Origin: Chryseobacterium camelliae
GTDB lineage: Bacteria; Bacteroidota; Bacteroidia; Flavobacteriales; Weeksellaceae
Length of the DNA stretch: 64,000 nucleotides
Direction of reading: 5' to 3'
Assembly: GCF_002770595.1 (NCBI RefSeq)
Contig: NZ_CP022986.1
Coordinates: 3,410,001-3,474,000 of the forward strand
Under the pieces are notes generated by a model, which worked only from the letters and a program-made list of their open reading frames with translations, was not told the DNA's origin and did not search any database. Both the position numbers and the translations under genes were made by a program. This document shows, in pieces, positions 25,708 to 35,181 of the stretch (its first letter is position 1; each line of letters starts with the position of its first letter).

Positions 25708-27087
25708 CTACAATCCGAACTCTTTTCCGAATACATCCGGGAAGATTCCCAGAACCATGATGGAGATAATAATGACTACCGCTACAATATTGTAGGTCAG
25801 CGTTACCTTCTCTGATGATTTGAACGAAGACTCTTTAAAGAAGAACATCGCAATGATCAGTCTCAGATAGTAGGCAATGGATACCGCCGATCCCAGTACA
25901 GCTACCAGGACAAGGAATGCCGCCCCGTTGATCGCCTGGGAAAATAAAGCAAATTTACCCATAAATCCTGCTGTAAGCGGAACACCCGCCATAGAAAGCA
26001 TGGAAATGGCCGCTACCGTTGCCAGCAAAGGCTCAGATTTCGCCAGTCCTTTGAATGCACCGAAAGAAGTTTCACGCTTCAGTTTCTCTACCCAGATCAG
26101 GCACATAAACACACCCACTGTGGATAATGAATACGCAAACAGGTAGAACGCCAGGTTATAGGCTGAAAGGCTGGTTACCCCGAAAAATACCAGACCGATA
26201 TACCCTGCGTGCGAAACAGAGGAGTACGCCAGCATTCTTTTGGCATTGGTCTGGGCAAGTCCCATAACGTTAGCCAGCAGAAGGGTAATGATCAGGAATA
26301 CGCCCAGTACATTGATCCATTCGTGTGTGACACCGGCAAAAGCAATAGTCATCAGCCTGAATAAAGCGAAAAATCCTGAGATTTTTACCACGCTTGCCAT
26401 GAAGGCTGTAATCAAGGATGGGGCACCGTAGTATACATCCGGGCTCCACATATGGAAAGGTGCTAAAGCCACCTTGAATGCCAGGGCACAAAGGATCAGA
26501 AGCACGCCCAGGATAAACATAACGCTGGAAGGGTTGGCCACCCCGAAATCATGGATTTTATACAGATCGAAGCTTCCTGTGCTTCCGTAAATAAATGCGA
26601 TACCGAATAATAAAAAGCCTGTGGCAAAGGCACCCATCAGGAAATATTTGATGGAGGCTTCATTGGACCTCAGATCAGTCTTGTTGGCTCCTGCCATCAC
26701 ATATAACGGAATAGACAGGATTTCGATTCCAAGGAAAAGCGTCACCATATTCTGGTACCCGAAAAGAATGATTCCCCCGCAAAGGGCAAACATCATCAGG
26801 GCATACAGCTCAGACTGGTGGCTCCTGTGGTTGCTGAATGCAAAACCTCCCAGGAAGAACAGCAGCAATGTGGTTACCAAGGCTATTTTAGTGAACAGTG
26901 CGGCATTGGCGCTGTAATCATACATGTTCCTGTACTGCTCGAAAAACGAATTTTCCGGCATGAAGCTGACGAACAATGCAATGATTAATCCTAAAATTCC
27001 GATGTACCTCGCAAACTTTCCCTGTTCAAGAACTCCGGAAAACAATGCAATAACTGCCGTAAGGAAAACAATAATTAAAACACTCAT
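25708..27087 (-). CDS. nuoN: NADH-quinone oxidoreductase subunit N
   Basis: The 459-residue antiporter-like membrane subunit of complex I has about fourteen helices. Family motifs include LGIEILSIPLYVMAG, NEASIKYFLMGAFATGFLLFG, PFHMWSPDVYYGAPS and KRMLAYSSVSHAGY, the conserved proton-channel helices with buried Lys and Glu. It is the last gene of the operon, with a terminator behind it. I chose the ATG at 27087 rather than the in-frame codon at 27126, which adds thirteen residues in front of the first membrane helix. The 97-base spacer before it has no gene. Confidence 0.95.
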   Translation of the reverse strand: MSVLIIVFLTAVIALFSGVLEQGKFARYIGILGLIIALFVSFMPENSFFEQYRNMYDYSANAALFTKIALVTTLLLFFLGGFAFSNHRSHQSELYALMMFALCGGIILFGYQNMVTLFLGIEILSIPLYVMAGANKTDLRSNEASIKYFLMGAFATGFLLFGIAFIYGSTGSFDLYKIHDFGVANPSSVMFILGVLLILCALAFKVALAPFHMWSPDVYYGAPSLITAFMASVVKISGFFALFRLMTIAFAGVTHEWINVLGVFLIITLLLANVMGLAQTNAKRMLAYSSVSHAGYIGLVFFGVTSLSAYNLAFYLFAYSLSTVGVFMCLIWVEKLKRETSFGAFKGLAKSEPLLATVAAISMLSMAGVPLTAGFMGKFALFSQAINGAAFLVLVAVLGSAVSIAYYLRLIIAMFFFKESSFKSSEKVTLTYNIVAVVIIISIMVLGIFPDVFGKEFGL

Positions 27088-27184
27088 AATGTATATTTGA
27101 GAAGGGAGATTAAAGAGACAAGACAAAATTCTGATTGCTCATATCCTAACCTCTCAGTTTTTTAATTTTTTTAATTTTAAATCT

Positions 27185-28678
27185 TTAAGCGGCCATTGCC
27201 GTATAAATGAATTTCAGCGAGCTGTTCACCATATCGATCACCGGCTGTGGAAAAATCCCCAGCAGGATCACAAAAACCGATAAGCTGGCCAGTACGGAAA
27301 ACTCTACTCCGGAAAGGTCTCTGGCGGTGCTCAGTACTGCAGCATCCCCTTTTCCGAACATGGCTTTCCCGTAAAACCTTAAAAGATACACGGCACAAAG
27401 GATCACTGTAAGACCTGCAATGACTGCTGCGGTAGCATTAAAGTCAAAAACAGATTTGATCAGGATAAACTCTCCGATGAAACCATTGGTCAATGGAACC
27501 CCCATGGAACCTAATATGATGATCAGGAACAGCACGGCAAATTTCGGGGCTACTTTAGCCAGCCCGCCCATCTGTCTGATGTCTCTTGATTTGAATCTTT
27601 TATACAGGATGTCACAGCAGTAAAACAATCCTGCTACGTTGATCCCGTGAGCGAATGTCTGTACCAGCGCACCTTCAGAACCTTCGATATTGAAATTTCC
27701 TCTCAGGGTTACTATAGCGGATGCAAAGATCCCGGCTACCATCAGTCCTACGTGGGAGAAAGAAGAATACGCAATGATTCTTTTCATATCGAACTGGATG
27801 ATCGCGATCAAAGCACCATGAACGATACCTATGATTGCCAGGATAATAACGATCTGTCCTGAAATTCCGGCAATCGGAATCGGAGTGATCGGCAGCAGGT
27901 ATCTCATGACACCGTAAACTGCCATTTTCAGCATGATCCCGGATAGCAGCATTGATCCCTGTGTAGGGGAATAGGTATAGGTGTCCGGCTGCCAAGTATG
28001 GAACGGGAATACCGGTAACTTTACCGCAAAGGCAAAGAAGATAAACCAGAACACTACGGTCTGCTGGGTTTCATTCAGTTGTGCGTTATACAGGTCCGTA
28101 AGCGCAAATGAGGCAGAATGGCTGTACACATAGATGAGCCCTGCCAGCATAAATAAAGATCCTACGAAAGTATAAACGAAGAATTTTGTTGTGAATTCGA
28201 ACCTTTTATTTTCCTGTCCCCAAAGCCCGGCAATAAACCAGATCGGGATCAGGGTTACTTCCCAGAAAATGTAGAATAACAAGCCGTCCAATGACGTAAA
28301 CACGCCTACAAGACCGAACTGCATCAGCAGGATCAGGCCGTAGAACGTATTCCTGTAATTGACATTTTCGTTGAACGAAGATAAAATAATAATCGGCGTC
28401 AGAATGTTGGTCAGCAGCAGCAGCAGCATGCTCATTCCGTCAATACCGAAATGGAGGGTACTTTTGATGTACTGAGACCAAGGATACGTAATTTCATACT
28501 GAAGCTTACTGTCTACCGTAAAAGCAGAATCGAAATCTGAAAGCGCATAAAAGGTAAGCATCATTTGAATCAATGCAATCGCCAGCGCCACATATTTGCT
28601 GGAAGCATTCTTCCAGGCAAAAACCAATCCCGAACCTGCAAGAGGTAAAAGTAATAATGTTAATAGTAAATAAGACAT
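27185..28678 (-). CDS. nuoM: NADH-quinone oxidoreductase subunit M
   Basis: The 497-residue proton-pumping membrane subunit is related to Mrp antiporters. Visible motifs are FYIFWEVTLIPIWFIAG (conserved Glu in helix 5), FHTWQPDTYTYSPTQGSM and KRIIAYSSFSHVGLM. Length is normal. It starts two bases after the nuoL stop, so translation is probably coupled. Confidence 0.96.
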   Translation of the reverse strand: MSYLLLTLLLLPLAGSGLVFAWKNASSKYVALAIALIQMMLTFYALSDFDSAFTVDSKLQYEITYPWSQYIKSTLHFGIDGMSMLLLLLTNILTPIIILSSFNENVNYRNTFYGLILLMQFGLVGVFTSLDGLLFYIFWEVTLIPIWFIAGLWGQENKRFEFTTKFFVYTFVGSLFMLAGLIYVYSHSASFALTDLYNAQLNETQQTVVFWFIFFAFAVKLPVFPFHTWQPDTYTYSPTQGSMLLSGIMLKMAVYGVMRYLLPITPIPIAGISGQIVIILAIIGIVHGALIAIIQFDMKRIIAYSSFSHVGLMVAGIFASAIVTLRGNFNIEGSEGALVQTFAHGINVAGLFYCCDILYKRFKSRDIRQMGGLAKVAPKFAVLFLIIILGSMGVPLTNGFIGEFILIKSVFDFNATAAVIAGLTVILCAVYLLRFYGKAMFGKGDAAVLSTARDLSGVEFSVLASLSVFVILLGIFPQPVIDMVNSSLKFIYTAMAA

Positions 28679-28680
28679 TA

Positions 28681-30594
28681 TTATTGTAATAAAAAGTTAA
28701 CAATTAAAATGATTCCCACTGCCAGTGACATGATGAGGATGTAGTTTTCCACGTTTCCGTTCTGGATACGCTTCATCGCCTTTCCGCTGTCTTCCGCACC
28801 TTCACCTACGAAGTCTACGATACGGTCCAGCACGCCCTTATCAAACATTTTTCCGCCACGTCCAAGTCCTTCCACTGTTTTTACAAAGAGTGCATTATAC
28901 AGCTCATCCACATACAGTTTTCTGGCAGAAAGCTTTTCCCATCCGGTATAGTCCTTTTCAGCCAGCGGCAGTTTTTTCTTATTCACATAGGTATTTCTTA
29001 CCATGAACCAAACAGAGAAGAACATCACCACAGTAGCTCCCAGAAGCATCATTTCAGTATTGAAATCCACTCCGGAAAGCGTAGCTTCCATCTGGTTGTA
29101 GCTTTCCTGGGTCAGTACCGGCTTCAGCCATTCCATCAGTTTGGCATAATGGCCATGGCCGATGAAGTGAGGAAGGTTGATGAATCCACCAATGACAGAA
29201 AGAATAGCCAGGACCACCAATGGTAAAGTCATATTAGTCGGGCTTTCATGCAGATGGTGTTTCTGTTCTTCAGTTCCCCTGAAGTTCCCGTGGAACGTCA
29301 GGTAATAGAGTCTGAACATATAGGTTGCCGTAATCGCCGCCAGTGTAAACAGCATCACCCAGTAAAACGGGCTTTTTGCATAGGCTGCGACTAAGATCTC
29401 ATCTTTGGAAATCATCCCTGAAAGTAAAGGGAATCCTGAAATAGCCAGTGTTCCGATCAGGAATGTGGCATGGGTAATTGGAATTACCTTTTTAAGGCCA
29501 CCCATAAAGCGCATATCCTGCTCCCCGCTCATGGCATGGATCACAGAACCTGCTCCTAAGAACAATAATGCCTTAAAGAATGCATGCGTCATTACGTGGA
29601 ACATTGCCGTAGTATAAGCACCCAGTCCCAAAGCAATGAACATGAATCCAAGCTGTGAAACCGTAGAGTAGGCCAGTACTTTTTTAATGTCATTCTGACG
29701 GAGTGCATAGAAGCCTGCCAGAGCAGCAGTCAAGAATCCGATCATCAGGATTCCTCCCTGAACGGTAGGAGCCAGAGTGAATAAGAAATTGGATCTTATC
29801 ACCAGGTAAATACCTGCCGTTACCATCGTTGCCGCGTGGATTAACGCAGAAACAGGAGTTGGTCCCGCCATGGCGTCCGGAAGCCAGGTATATAAAGGAA
29901 CCTGGGCAGATTTACCGGTAGCCCCGATGAATAAACTCGCCGTAATGAAAATAATGATATTTCCGTCCAGCTCAAATTTTGAAGCATTCTGAGCTACGGA
30001 AAGGTAATCCACTGCATTGGTCTGTGAGGCGATCATAAAGATGCCGATCAGCAAAGCAAGGTCACCGATCCTGTTCATGATGAATGCCTTTCTCGCTGCT
30101 TTGCCATATTCTTCATTCGTATACCAGAATCCGATCAGCAGGTAAGAGCAAAGTCCTACACCTTCCCATCCGATGAACAGGATCAGGTAGTTGCTTCCCA
30201 TGACCAGAAGCAGCATGGAGAATATAAATAAATTCAGATAAGTAAAAAATTTATAGAATCCTTCGTCATGGCTCATGTAGCCGATGGAGTAAAGGTGGAT
30301 CAGCGACCCGATCCCCGTGATGATCATAATCATCATCAGAGAAAGCTGGTCAATCTGGAATCCGAAATTGATCTGTACCCCATTTACCCTGAACCATTCG
30401 AAAGCTTTTACGATTACCGGCTGGCTTTCAGAATCAAAATTCATAAAAAGGCTTACTGCGATGCAGAAGGATCCGAACACCACCGCCGTGGCCAGTCCGC
30501 CCACCAGCATTTTGGGAAGTTTTTTTCCGAATAAGCCGTTTATAAGAAACCCTAAAAGTGGTAAAAGTATGATTGCATACACTAGATTTTCCAT
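28681..30594 (-). CDS. nuoL: NADH-quinone oxidoreductase subunit L
   Basis: The 637-residue largest membrane subunit has the antiporter core (GWEGVGLCSYLLIGFWY, PLYTWLPDAMAGPTPVSALI, KKVLAYSTVSQLGFM). A long C-terminal lateral helix follows, ending in the membrane anchor ILIMSLAVGIILIVNFLL. It drives proton translocation at the distal end of the membrane arm. It lies three bases after nuoK and two bases before nuoM. Confidence 0.96.
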   Translation of the reverse strand: MENLVYAIILLPLLGFLINGLFGKKLPKMLVGGLATAVVFGSFCIAVSLFMNFDSESQPVIVKAFEWFRVNGVQINFGFQIDQLSLMMIMIITGIGSLIHLYSIGYMSHDEGFYKFFTYLNLFIFSMLLLVMGSNYLILFIGWEGVGLCSYLLIGFWYTNEEYGKAARKAFIMNRIGDLALLIGIFMIASQTNAVDYLSVAQNASKFELDGNIIIFITASLFIGATGKSAQVPLYTWLPDAMAGPTPVSALIHAATMVTAGIYLVIRSNFLFTLAPTVQGGILMIGFLTAALAGFYALRQNDIKKVLAYSTVSQLGFMFIALGLGAYTTAMFHVMTHAFFKALLFLGAGSVIHAMSGEQDMRFMGGLKKVIPITHATFLIGTLAISGFPLLSGMISKDEILVAAYAKSPFYWVMLFTLAAITATYMFRLYYLTFHGNFRGTEEQKHHLHESPTNMTLPLVVLAILSVIGGFINLPHFIGHGHYAKLMEWLKPVLTQESYNQMEATLSGVDFNTEMMLLGATVVMFFSVWFMVRNTYVNKKKLPLAEKDYTGWEKLSARKLYVDELYNALFVKTVEGLGRGGKMFDKGVLDRIVDFVGEGAEDSGKAMKRIQNGNVENYILIMSLAVGIILIVNFLLQ

Positions 30595-30597
30595 TCC

Positions 30598-30927
30598 TTA
30601 TCCTCTTAATTTATTAAATATACTTACGTCTACAGAACGGGTGTTTCTATACAGCATCGCAATAATTGCAAGGCCTACCGCTACTTCCGCAGCAGCCACC
30701 ACCATGATAAAGAATACCAGAAGCTGTCCGTCTCCGTTTCCTTTGTATGCTGAAAAAGCAGCCAGTAAAAGGTTTACAGAATTAAGCATAAGCTCCACAC
30801 AGCCCAGAATCACAATCGCGTTCTTTCTCAGCAATACTCCCAATACTCCCAGACAGAATAATACTGACGAAAGAATGATGAAGTATTCCAGAGGGACGCT
30901 TTGTATAAATGTATTTACTTCTCCCAT
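30598..30927 (-). CDS. nuoK: NADH-quinone oxidoreductase subunit K
   Basis: The 109-residue subunit has three membrane helices with the two buried glutamates of the family, in LGCVELMLNSVNLL and MVVAAAEVAVGLAI. It links the quinone site to the antiporter subunits. It is three bases from both neighbours. Confidence 0.95.
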   Translation of the reverse strand: MGEVNTFIQSVPLEYFIILSSVLFCLGVLGVLLRKNAIVILGCVELMLNSVNLLLAAFSAYKGNGDGQLLVFFIMVVAAAEVAVGLAIIAMLYRNTRSVDVSIFNKLRG

Positions 30928-30930
30928 AAT

Positions 30931-31428
30931 TTATAAATCTTTTTTACCGATTAATACCGCGCCTACAATACCGGCCAGAATAAGGATGGAGGCAAGCTCA
31001 AACGGCAAAACGTATTCATTGAACAAAAGTCTTCCCAGGTTTTTGGTAAGGCCCACACCGCGGTCTACATTCTCAACAACGATATGGTTTTCTTGCACTC
31101 CTCTGAAAACTCCCAGTACACCTACCAGAAGAAGCCCTGCCGTAAAAACTCCGACGAATTTTAAAGTATTGTTCTTCTTACTTTCGTCTTCCTTATTAAG
31201 GTTAAGCATCATCAGGATGTACAGGAACAATACCATGATGGCTCCCGCATACACGATGATCTGGATAATCGCCAGGAACTGGGCATTCAACAGAATGTAC
31301 ATCCCGGCAATGGAGAACATGGTTACAATTAAGGAAAGGATAGCATAGAGGGGATTTCTAGCAAATACAAAGTAAACAGCACTTGCCACCGCCAAAAATG
31401 CCACCAGGAAAAATAGAATCTGATCCAT
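30931..31428 (-). CDS. nuoJ: NADH-quinone oxidoreductase subunit J
   Basis: The 165-residue subunit has five membrane helices. The conserved helix 3 is visible as IIVYAGAIMVLFLYILMMLN, which undergoes the pi-bulge rotation in complex I. Its ATG overlaps the nuoI stop by one base (TAATG), so translation is coupled. Confidence 0.95.
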   Translation of the reverse strand: MDQILFFLVAFLAVASAVYFVFARNPLYAILSLIVTMFSIAGMYILLNAQFLAIIQIIVYAGAIMVLFLYILMMLNLNKEDESKKNNTLKFVGVFTAGLLLVGVLGVFRGVQENHIVVENVDRGVGLTKNLGRLLFNEYVLPFELASILILAGIVGAVLIGKKDL

Positions 31429-31982
31429 TATTTTACCGCATTTTTTTGTTTCTCGGATTGTCTGGCTGTAATGTCAATCCTTTCGTTTATTTTCTCAACC
31501 AGTTTATCTTTGCCGTAGATGAAAGAACCTCTGTTGGTTTCCACATCTACGAGTCTGTCTGTTAAATAGATGGCAGATTTAGGACAGGCTTCCTCGCACA
31601 TTCCGCAGAAAATACATCTGAGCATGTTGATCTCATAGATCTCAGCGTATTTTTCCTCTCTGTACAGGCTTTTTTCCTCTTTCGTTCTTTCACCGGCAGT
31701 CATGGTAATGGCTTCTGCCGGGCATGCTACGGCACACAGTCCGCAGGCCGTGCATCTTTCGCGGCCTTCTTCATCTCTTTTCAGGACGTGCAGTCCTCTC
31801 CATACTTTGGCTCTCGGTTTCTGAACTTCCGGATAGGAGTAGGTTGGCGGTCCTTTCACGATATTTCTTACAGCGTGCTTAAAGGTGATCCCCATTCCCT
31901 TGAATATCGCAGGAAGGTAGATTTTTTCAGCAAGGGTCATTTCTTTGTTGGAAACGACTTTTGATCTGTTGGTTAGTTTCAT
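31428..31982 (-). CDS. nuoI: NADH-quinone oxidoreductase subunit I (two 4Fe-4S clusters)
   Basis: The 184-residue ferredoxin-like subunit has two complete cluster motifs, CTACGLCAVACPAEAI and CIFCGMCEEACPKSAI, which hold clusters N6a and N6b. It passes electrons to NuoB near the quinone site. It has a basic N-terminal segment that reaches the membrane. The stop overlaps the nuoJ start. A 144-base spacer with an inverted word array lies before it. Confidence 0.96.
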   Translation of the reverse strand: MKLTNRSKVVSNKEMTLAEKIYLPAIFKGMGITFKHAVRNIVKGPPTYSYPEVQKPRAKVWRGLHVLKRDEEGRERCTACGLCAVACPAEAITMTAGERTKEEKSLYREEKYAEIYEINMLRCIFCGMCEEACPKSAIYLTDRLVDVETNRGSFIYGKDKLVEKINERIDITARQSEKQKNAVK

Positions 31983-31987
31983 TGTAT

Positions 31988-32041
31988 AAGATATTAGATG
32001 TTAGACATCAGATGGGTAAACCCGTTCTGTCTGTTATCTTA
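31988..32041. repeat. Inverted word array in the nuoH-nuoI spacer
   Basis: AAGATATTAGATGTTAGACA-type words run up to a GGGTAAACCC centre, and TTCTGTCTGTTATCTT returns the same words on the other strand. The whole can fold into an imperfect hairpin. No gene or promoter is seen in the 144-base spacer (31983-32126). Confidence 0.65.
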
Positions 32042-32126
32042 ATTTTAATATTTAGGTTTGAATCTGAGCAGTTGTGAATATTTTATTCTCCGTGGATCAG
32101 ATCTGTTAATATCCATATTTACCGGC

Positions 32127-33188
32127 TTAACTTCCGAATGCTAATATAACCGCTCCCGTAACCAGCAGGTTCACCAATGCCATCGGAATCAACGTTTTCC
32201 ATCCCAGGTGCATCAGCTGGTCATACCTGAATCTTGGTAGCGTCCATCTGATCCACATAAAGATCAGGATACCGATAATAGTTTTGGTCAGGAATGCTAC
32301 GATACTTAAAATCCCAGCCGTATTTTCACCCCAGTGCTGTGTTACCCACTCAATACCCGGATAGTTATAGCCTCCGAAGAATAATACCACCATAAAGGCA
32401 TTAGAGATAAACATATTCACGTATTCCCCAAACATGTACAACCCGAGTTTCATGGAAGAATATTCCGTTGAGTATCCGGTTACCAGCTCAGATTCGCATT
32501 CAGGCAAATCGAAAGGGTGCCTGTTGGTTTCTGCCAGAGCTGCTACGATGAAAACCAGGAAAGCAATCGGCTGGTAGAAAATATTCCAGTTCATCCCGTC
32601 AATCGCAAACAGTCCCCAGAGTTTTCCGGTGGCCTGAGTTTCAGAAATTACTTTCAGGTCCAGGCTGCCTGTCATCATGATGATGGAAAGCAGGGCAAGT
32701 CCCATCGCCAGTTCATAGGAAATCATCTGGGAAGAAGCCCTGATGGCACCGATTAATGAATATTTATTATTGGAAGCCCAGCCTCCGATCATAATTCCGT
32801 ATACTCCGATGGATGCCATTCCGATGATGTATAAAACACCTACGTCAATGTTGGCTACCTGAAGATCGAAAGAAGTCCCTCCGATATTTAAACTTTTCCC
32901 CCATGGGATCACCGCTCCTGTAATCAGTGAGATGAACATGACCAGCGATGGTCCGAGCACGAAGAGGAAACGTTCTGCATTGGCCGGCGTAAAGTCTTCC
33001 TTAAAGAAAAACTTCCCTCCGTCTGCAAGAGGCTGAAGCAAGGCAAACGGGCCTGCTCTGTTCGGTCCGATCCTGTCCTGCATTACAGCAGCCACTTTTC
33101 GCTCTGCCCAAGTAGAGTAGGCTGCGATAGTCAGTGACAGCAGGAAAAGGGCTAAAACAAGTATCAGTTTAAATGTTATTAAATCCAT
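32127..33188 (-). CDS. nuoH: NADH-quinone oxidoreductase subunit H
   Basis: The 353-residue membrane subunit forms the quinone entry site. Family motifs are AERKVAAVMQDRIGPNRAGP, QPLADGGKFFFKED, RASSQMISYELAMG and NRHPFDLPECESELVTGY (acidic E-channel). It has eight helices and normal length. It sits between two word-array spacers, so it is not tightly coupled to its neighbours, unlike nuoI-M. Confidence 0.96.
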   Translation of the reverse strand: MDLITFKLILVLALFLLSLTIAAYSTWAERKVAAVMQDRIGPNRAGPFALLQPLADGGKFFFKEDFTPANAERFLFVLGPSLVMFISLITGAVIPWGKSLNIGGTSFDLQVANIDVGVLYIIGMASIGVYGIMIGGWASNNKYSLIGAIRASSQMISYELAMGLALLSIIMMTGSLDLKVISETQATGKLWGLFAIDGMNWNIFYQPIAFLVFIVAALAETNRHPFDLPECESELVTGYSTEYSSMKLGLYMFGEYVNMFISNAFMVVLFFGGYNYPGIEWVTQHWGENTAGILSIVAFLTKTIIGILIFMWIRWTLPRFRYDQLMHLGWKTLIPMALVNLLVTGAVILAFGS

Positions 33189-33202
33189 TTTTTTTGTTGT
33201 AA

Positions 33203-33275
33203 AGATTTTTAGATGTGAGATGTCAGAGACTAGATATGAGATTAAGTCTGATGTCTTGTGTCTGAAATCTAATTG
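33203..33275. repeat. Inverted word array in the nuoG-nuoH spacer
   Basis: The left half carries AGATGTGAGATGTCAGAGAC-type words. The right half (GTCTGATGTCTTGTGTCTGA) carries the same words on the opposite strand. It fills most of the 99-base spacer. Confidence 0.65.
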
Positions 33276-33287
33276 TCTTTATTAAAA

Positions 33288-34286
33288 TTATTTTTCGTCT
33301 TTTTCACTGATTTCCTTCGCCATCGGGTTGTCTAATACCCTCAGCTCGTCTTTCGGCTTCTCGTAATGGTTGAGTGAAATAACGGAATGCCTGTCGATAT
33401 GTCTTGGACCTTCAATATTCCAGAACTTCAGTTCTTTTCTGTGGAAACGGCAGGTATCGCAGATGAATTCCTCAACTTCTCCCCATTGGTCTTTTCTGGC
33501 GGTTACCCGCACAATTTCATCACCTTTCATCCACAGGGTTGCTTTTCCTGAGCATTTATCACAGCTGCAGGCAGCGTTCATCGGTTTGGTAAACCAAACC
33601 CTGCTGGCGAAACGGGCTGTTCTGTCGGTGAGTGCACCTACCGGGCATACATCAATAACGTTTCCGATGAAATCATTGTCAAGAGCCTTGTTCAGGTAAG
33701 TGGAGATCTCAGCATGGTCTCCTCTGAACAGAATACCGTGTTCACGGGTATCCGTAAGCTGGTTGGCTGTGAGGACGCATCTTGCACACAGGATGCAACG
33801 GTCCATATTCAGTTTGATGTTCGGACCTAAATCGTCTGCATCATACGTATTTCTTTCAAATTCAGTTCTGGTTTCAGGGTTTCCGTATTCATACCCTAAG
33901 TCCTGAAGGTGGCATTCCCCGGCCTGGTCACATACCGGGCAGTCCAGCGGGTGGTTCAGCAACAGGAATTCCGTTACGGCTTTTCTCCCTTCCTGGGCCT
34001 TTTCGGAAGTCAGGTTTTTCACCTCCATTCCGTCCATCACATTGGTTCTGCAGCTGGCTACCAGTTTCGGCATAGGTCGCGGATCCGCTTCAGATCCTTT
34101 TGAAACCTCTACAAGGCAGGTTCTGCATCGTCCTCCGCTGGCTTCCAGTTTGCTGTAATAGCACATTGCCGGAGGTACGGATTTGCCGCCGATCTGTCTT
34201 GCCGCTTCCAGGATGGAAGTGCCGGGAAGAACTTCGGTGGTCTGTCCGTCTATAGTGATTTTAAATTTTTTAACCTCTTCGCTCAT
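33288..34286 (-). CDS. nuoG: Short NADH-quinone oxidoreductase subunit G
   Basis: The 332-residue iron-sulfur subunit has an N-terminal 2Fe-2S ferredoxin fold (SKLEASGGRCRTCLVEV), the His/Cys motif HPLDCPVCDQAGECHLQD and the four-Cys motif MDRCILCARCVLT with CPVGAL. A short C-terminal part has CSCDKCSGK and CDTCRFH. The ~400-residue molybdopterin-like domain of E. coli NuoG (about 900 residues) is absent. Short NuoG is usual in Flavobacteriia as far as I know, so I do not call it truncated. It ends the electron path from NuoF towards NuoI. Confidence 0.92.
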   Translation of the reverse strand: MSEEVKKFKITIDGQTTEVLPGTSILEAARQIGGKSVPPAMCYYSKLEASGGRCRTCLVEVSKGSEADPRPMPKLVASCRTNVMDGMEVKNLTSEKAQEGRKAVTEFLLLNHPLDCPVCDQAGECHLQDLGYEYGNPETRTEFERNTYDADDLGPNIKLNMDRCILCARCVLTANQLTDTREHGILFRGDHAEISTYLNKALDNDFIGNVIDVCPVGALTDRTARFASRVWFTKPMNAACSCDKCSGKATLWMKGDEIVRVTARKDQWGEVEEFICDTCRFHRKELKFWNIEGPRHIDRHSVISLNHYEKPKDELRVLDNPMAKEISEKDEK

Positions 34287-34331
34287 ATTCTATGCTTTTT
34301 GCTTATGCTGTTCAAAGCAGATAAGCCGTAT

Positions 34332-35153
34332 TTATTTTTGCTTTTTCGTATTAAATGTATATCCAACCCCAAAAACAAGTTCCCCAAAGGTAAAGTCCTG
34401 TACGGCTTTATCGATGTTCACATTTTCTTCTGTGGTTCTTACGCTTGGCAGATTGATATATCCGTATTTAAATTCGGCTTTGGCTACAATATGATTCCAG
34501 ATCACCATGTTTACACTGGTCCTGGCGTCCAATCCGAATCCTGCCAGGTGAAAGTGGTCGCTTTCTGCTTTGCCCATTAAGGTAGCATCTGTTTTCGGGA
34601 CCAAAACCCCTGTACCCAAACCGTATCCTAAGAATATATCAAAATTCTTTTTGTTAAGGATTTGTTTGTACTGCTGAATCCCGAGGTTAAGATAATTCAG
34701 TCCGTTGGTATGCTCATACTTCAGGAATTTTCCGTCAGAAAGGTCAATTTTTCCGTTATTGACCATAGCAGCATAGTTAGGATTATTAATATAACCGTTG
34801 AATTCAACCGTCTGATTCTGATCCATCACATATTTCATGTGATCTACTCCAAAGGTAATTCCCAGATTATCCTTAATGAAATACGTGATATTGTAGTTCA
34901 CCTGAGGAATGGAAATCTTTGTCGGATCAATGTAATGGCTGAAATTACTCAGTGGGGTAGGCCTGTCATGTGCAGACACATTATTCAGGGTAAAGTTATA
35001 ATCCTGACCATAAAAATGGATGTCAGAATCTGAAAACCAGCCTCTGTTCCATCCCCAAAATACCATTACCGAACCTTTTTTGAACGCTTCTCTCTGAGCC
35101 TTAACACTCATAGTCACTGTTACAAATAACAGCAATAAGAATTTAATTTTCAA
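34332..35153 (-). CDS. Outer-membrane beta-barrel protein inserted in the nuo operon, TTG start
   Basis: The 273-residue protein has a signal peptide (KFLLLLFVTVTMSVKAQ) and about eight to ten amphipathic strands. Aromatic-rich segments include VNYNITYFIKDNLGITFGVD and FLGYGLGTGVL, and the barrel end is ELVFGVGYTF. I see no link to respiration in its sequence. An upstream ATG at 35213 overlaps nuoF by 32 bases and gives an implausible N-terminus, so I chose TTG at 35153, which opens a textbook signal peptide. It is 28 bases after nuoF and 45 bases before nuoG on the same strand. Confidence 0.82.
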   Translation of the reverse strand: MKIKFLLLLFVTVTMSVKAQREAFKKGSVMVFWGWNRGWFSDSDIHFYGQDYNFTLNNVSAHDRPTPLSNFSHYIDPTKISIPQVNYNITYFIKDNLGITFGVDHMKYVMDQNQTVEFNGYINNPNYAAMVNNGKIDLSDGKFLKYEHTNGLNYLNLGIQQYKQILNKKNFDIFLGYGLGTGVLVPKTDATLMGKAESDHFHLAGFGLDARTSVNMVIWNHIVAKAEFKYGYINLPSVRTTEENVNIDKAVQDFTFGELVFGVGYTFNTKKQK

Positions 35154-35181
35154 TTTGTTTTTTTGTTTTTTAAATGTGGGA

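Noticed and set aside
30317..31348. A 343-codon plus-strand frame across nuoL, nuoK and nuoJ
   Set aside because: Antisense to three well-supported genes; Ser/Thr/Pro-rich shadow translation.
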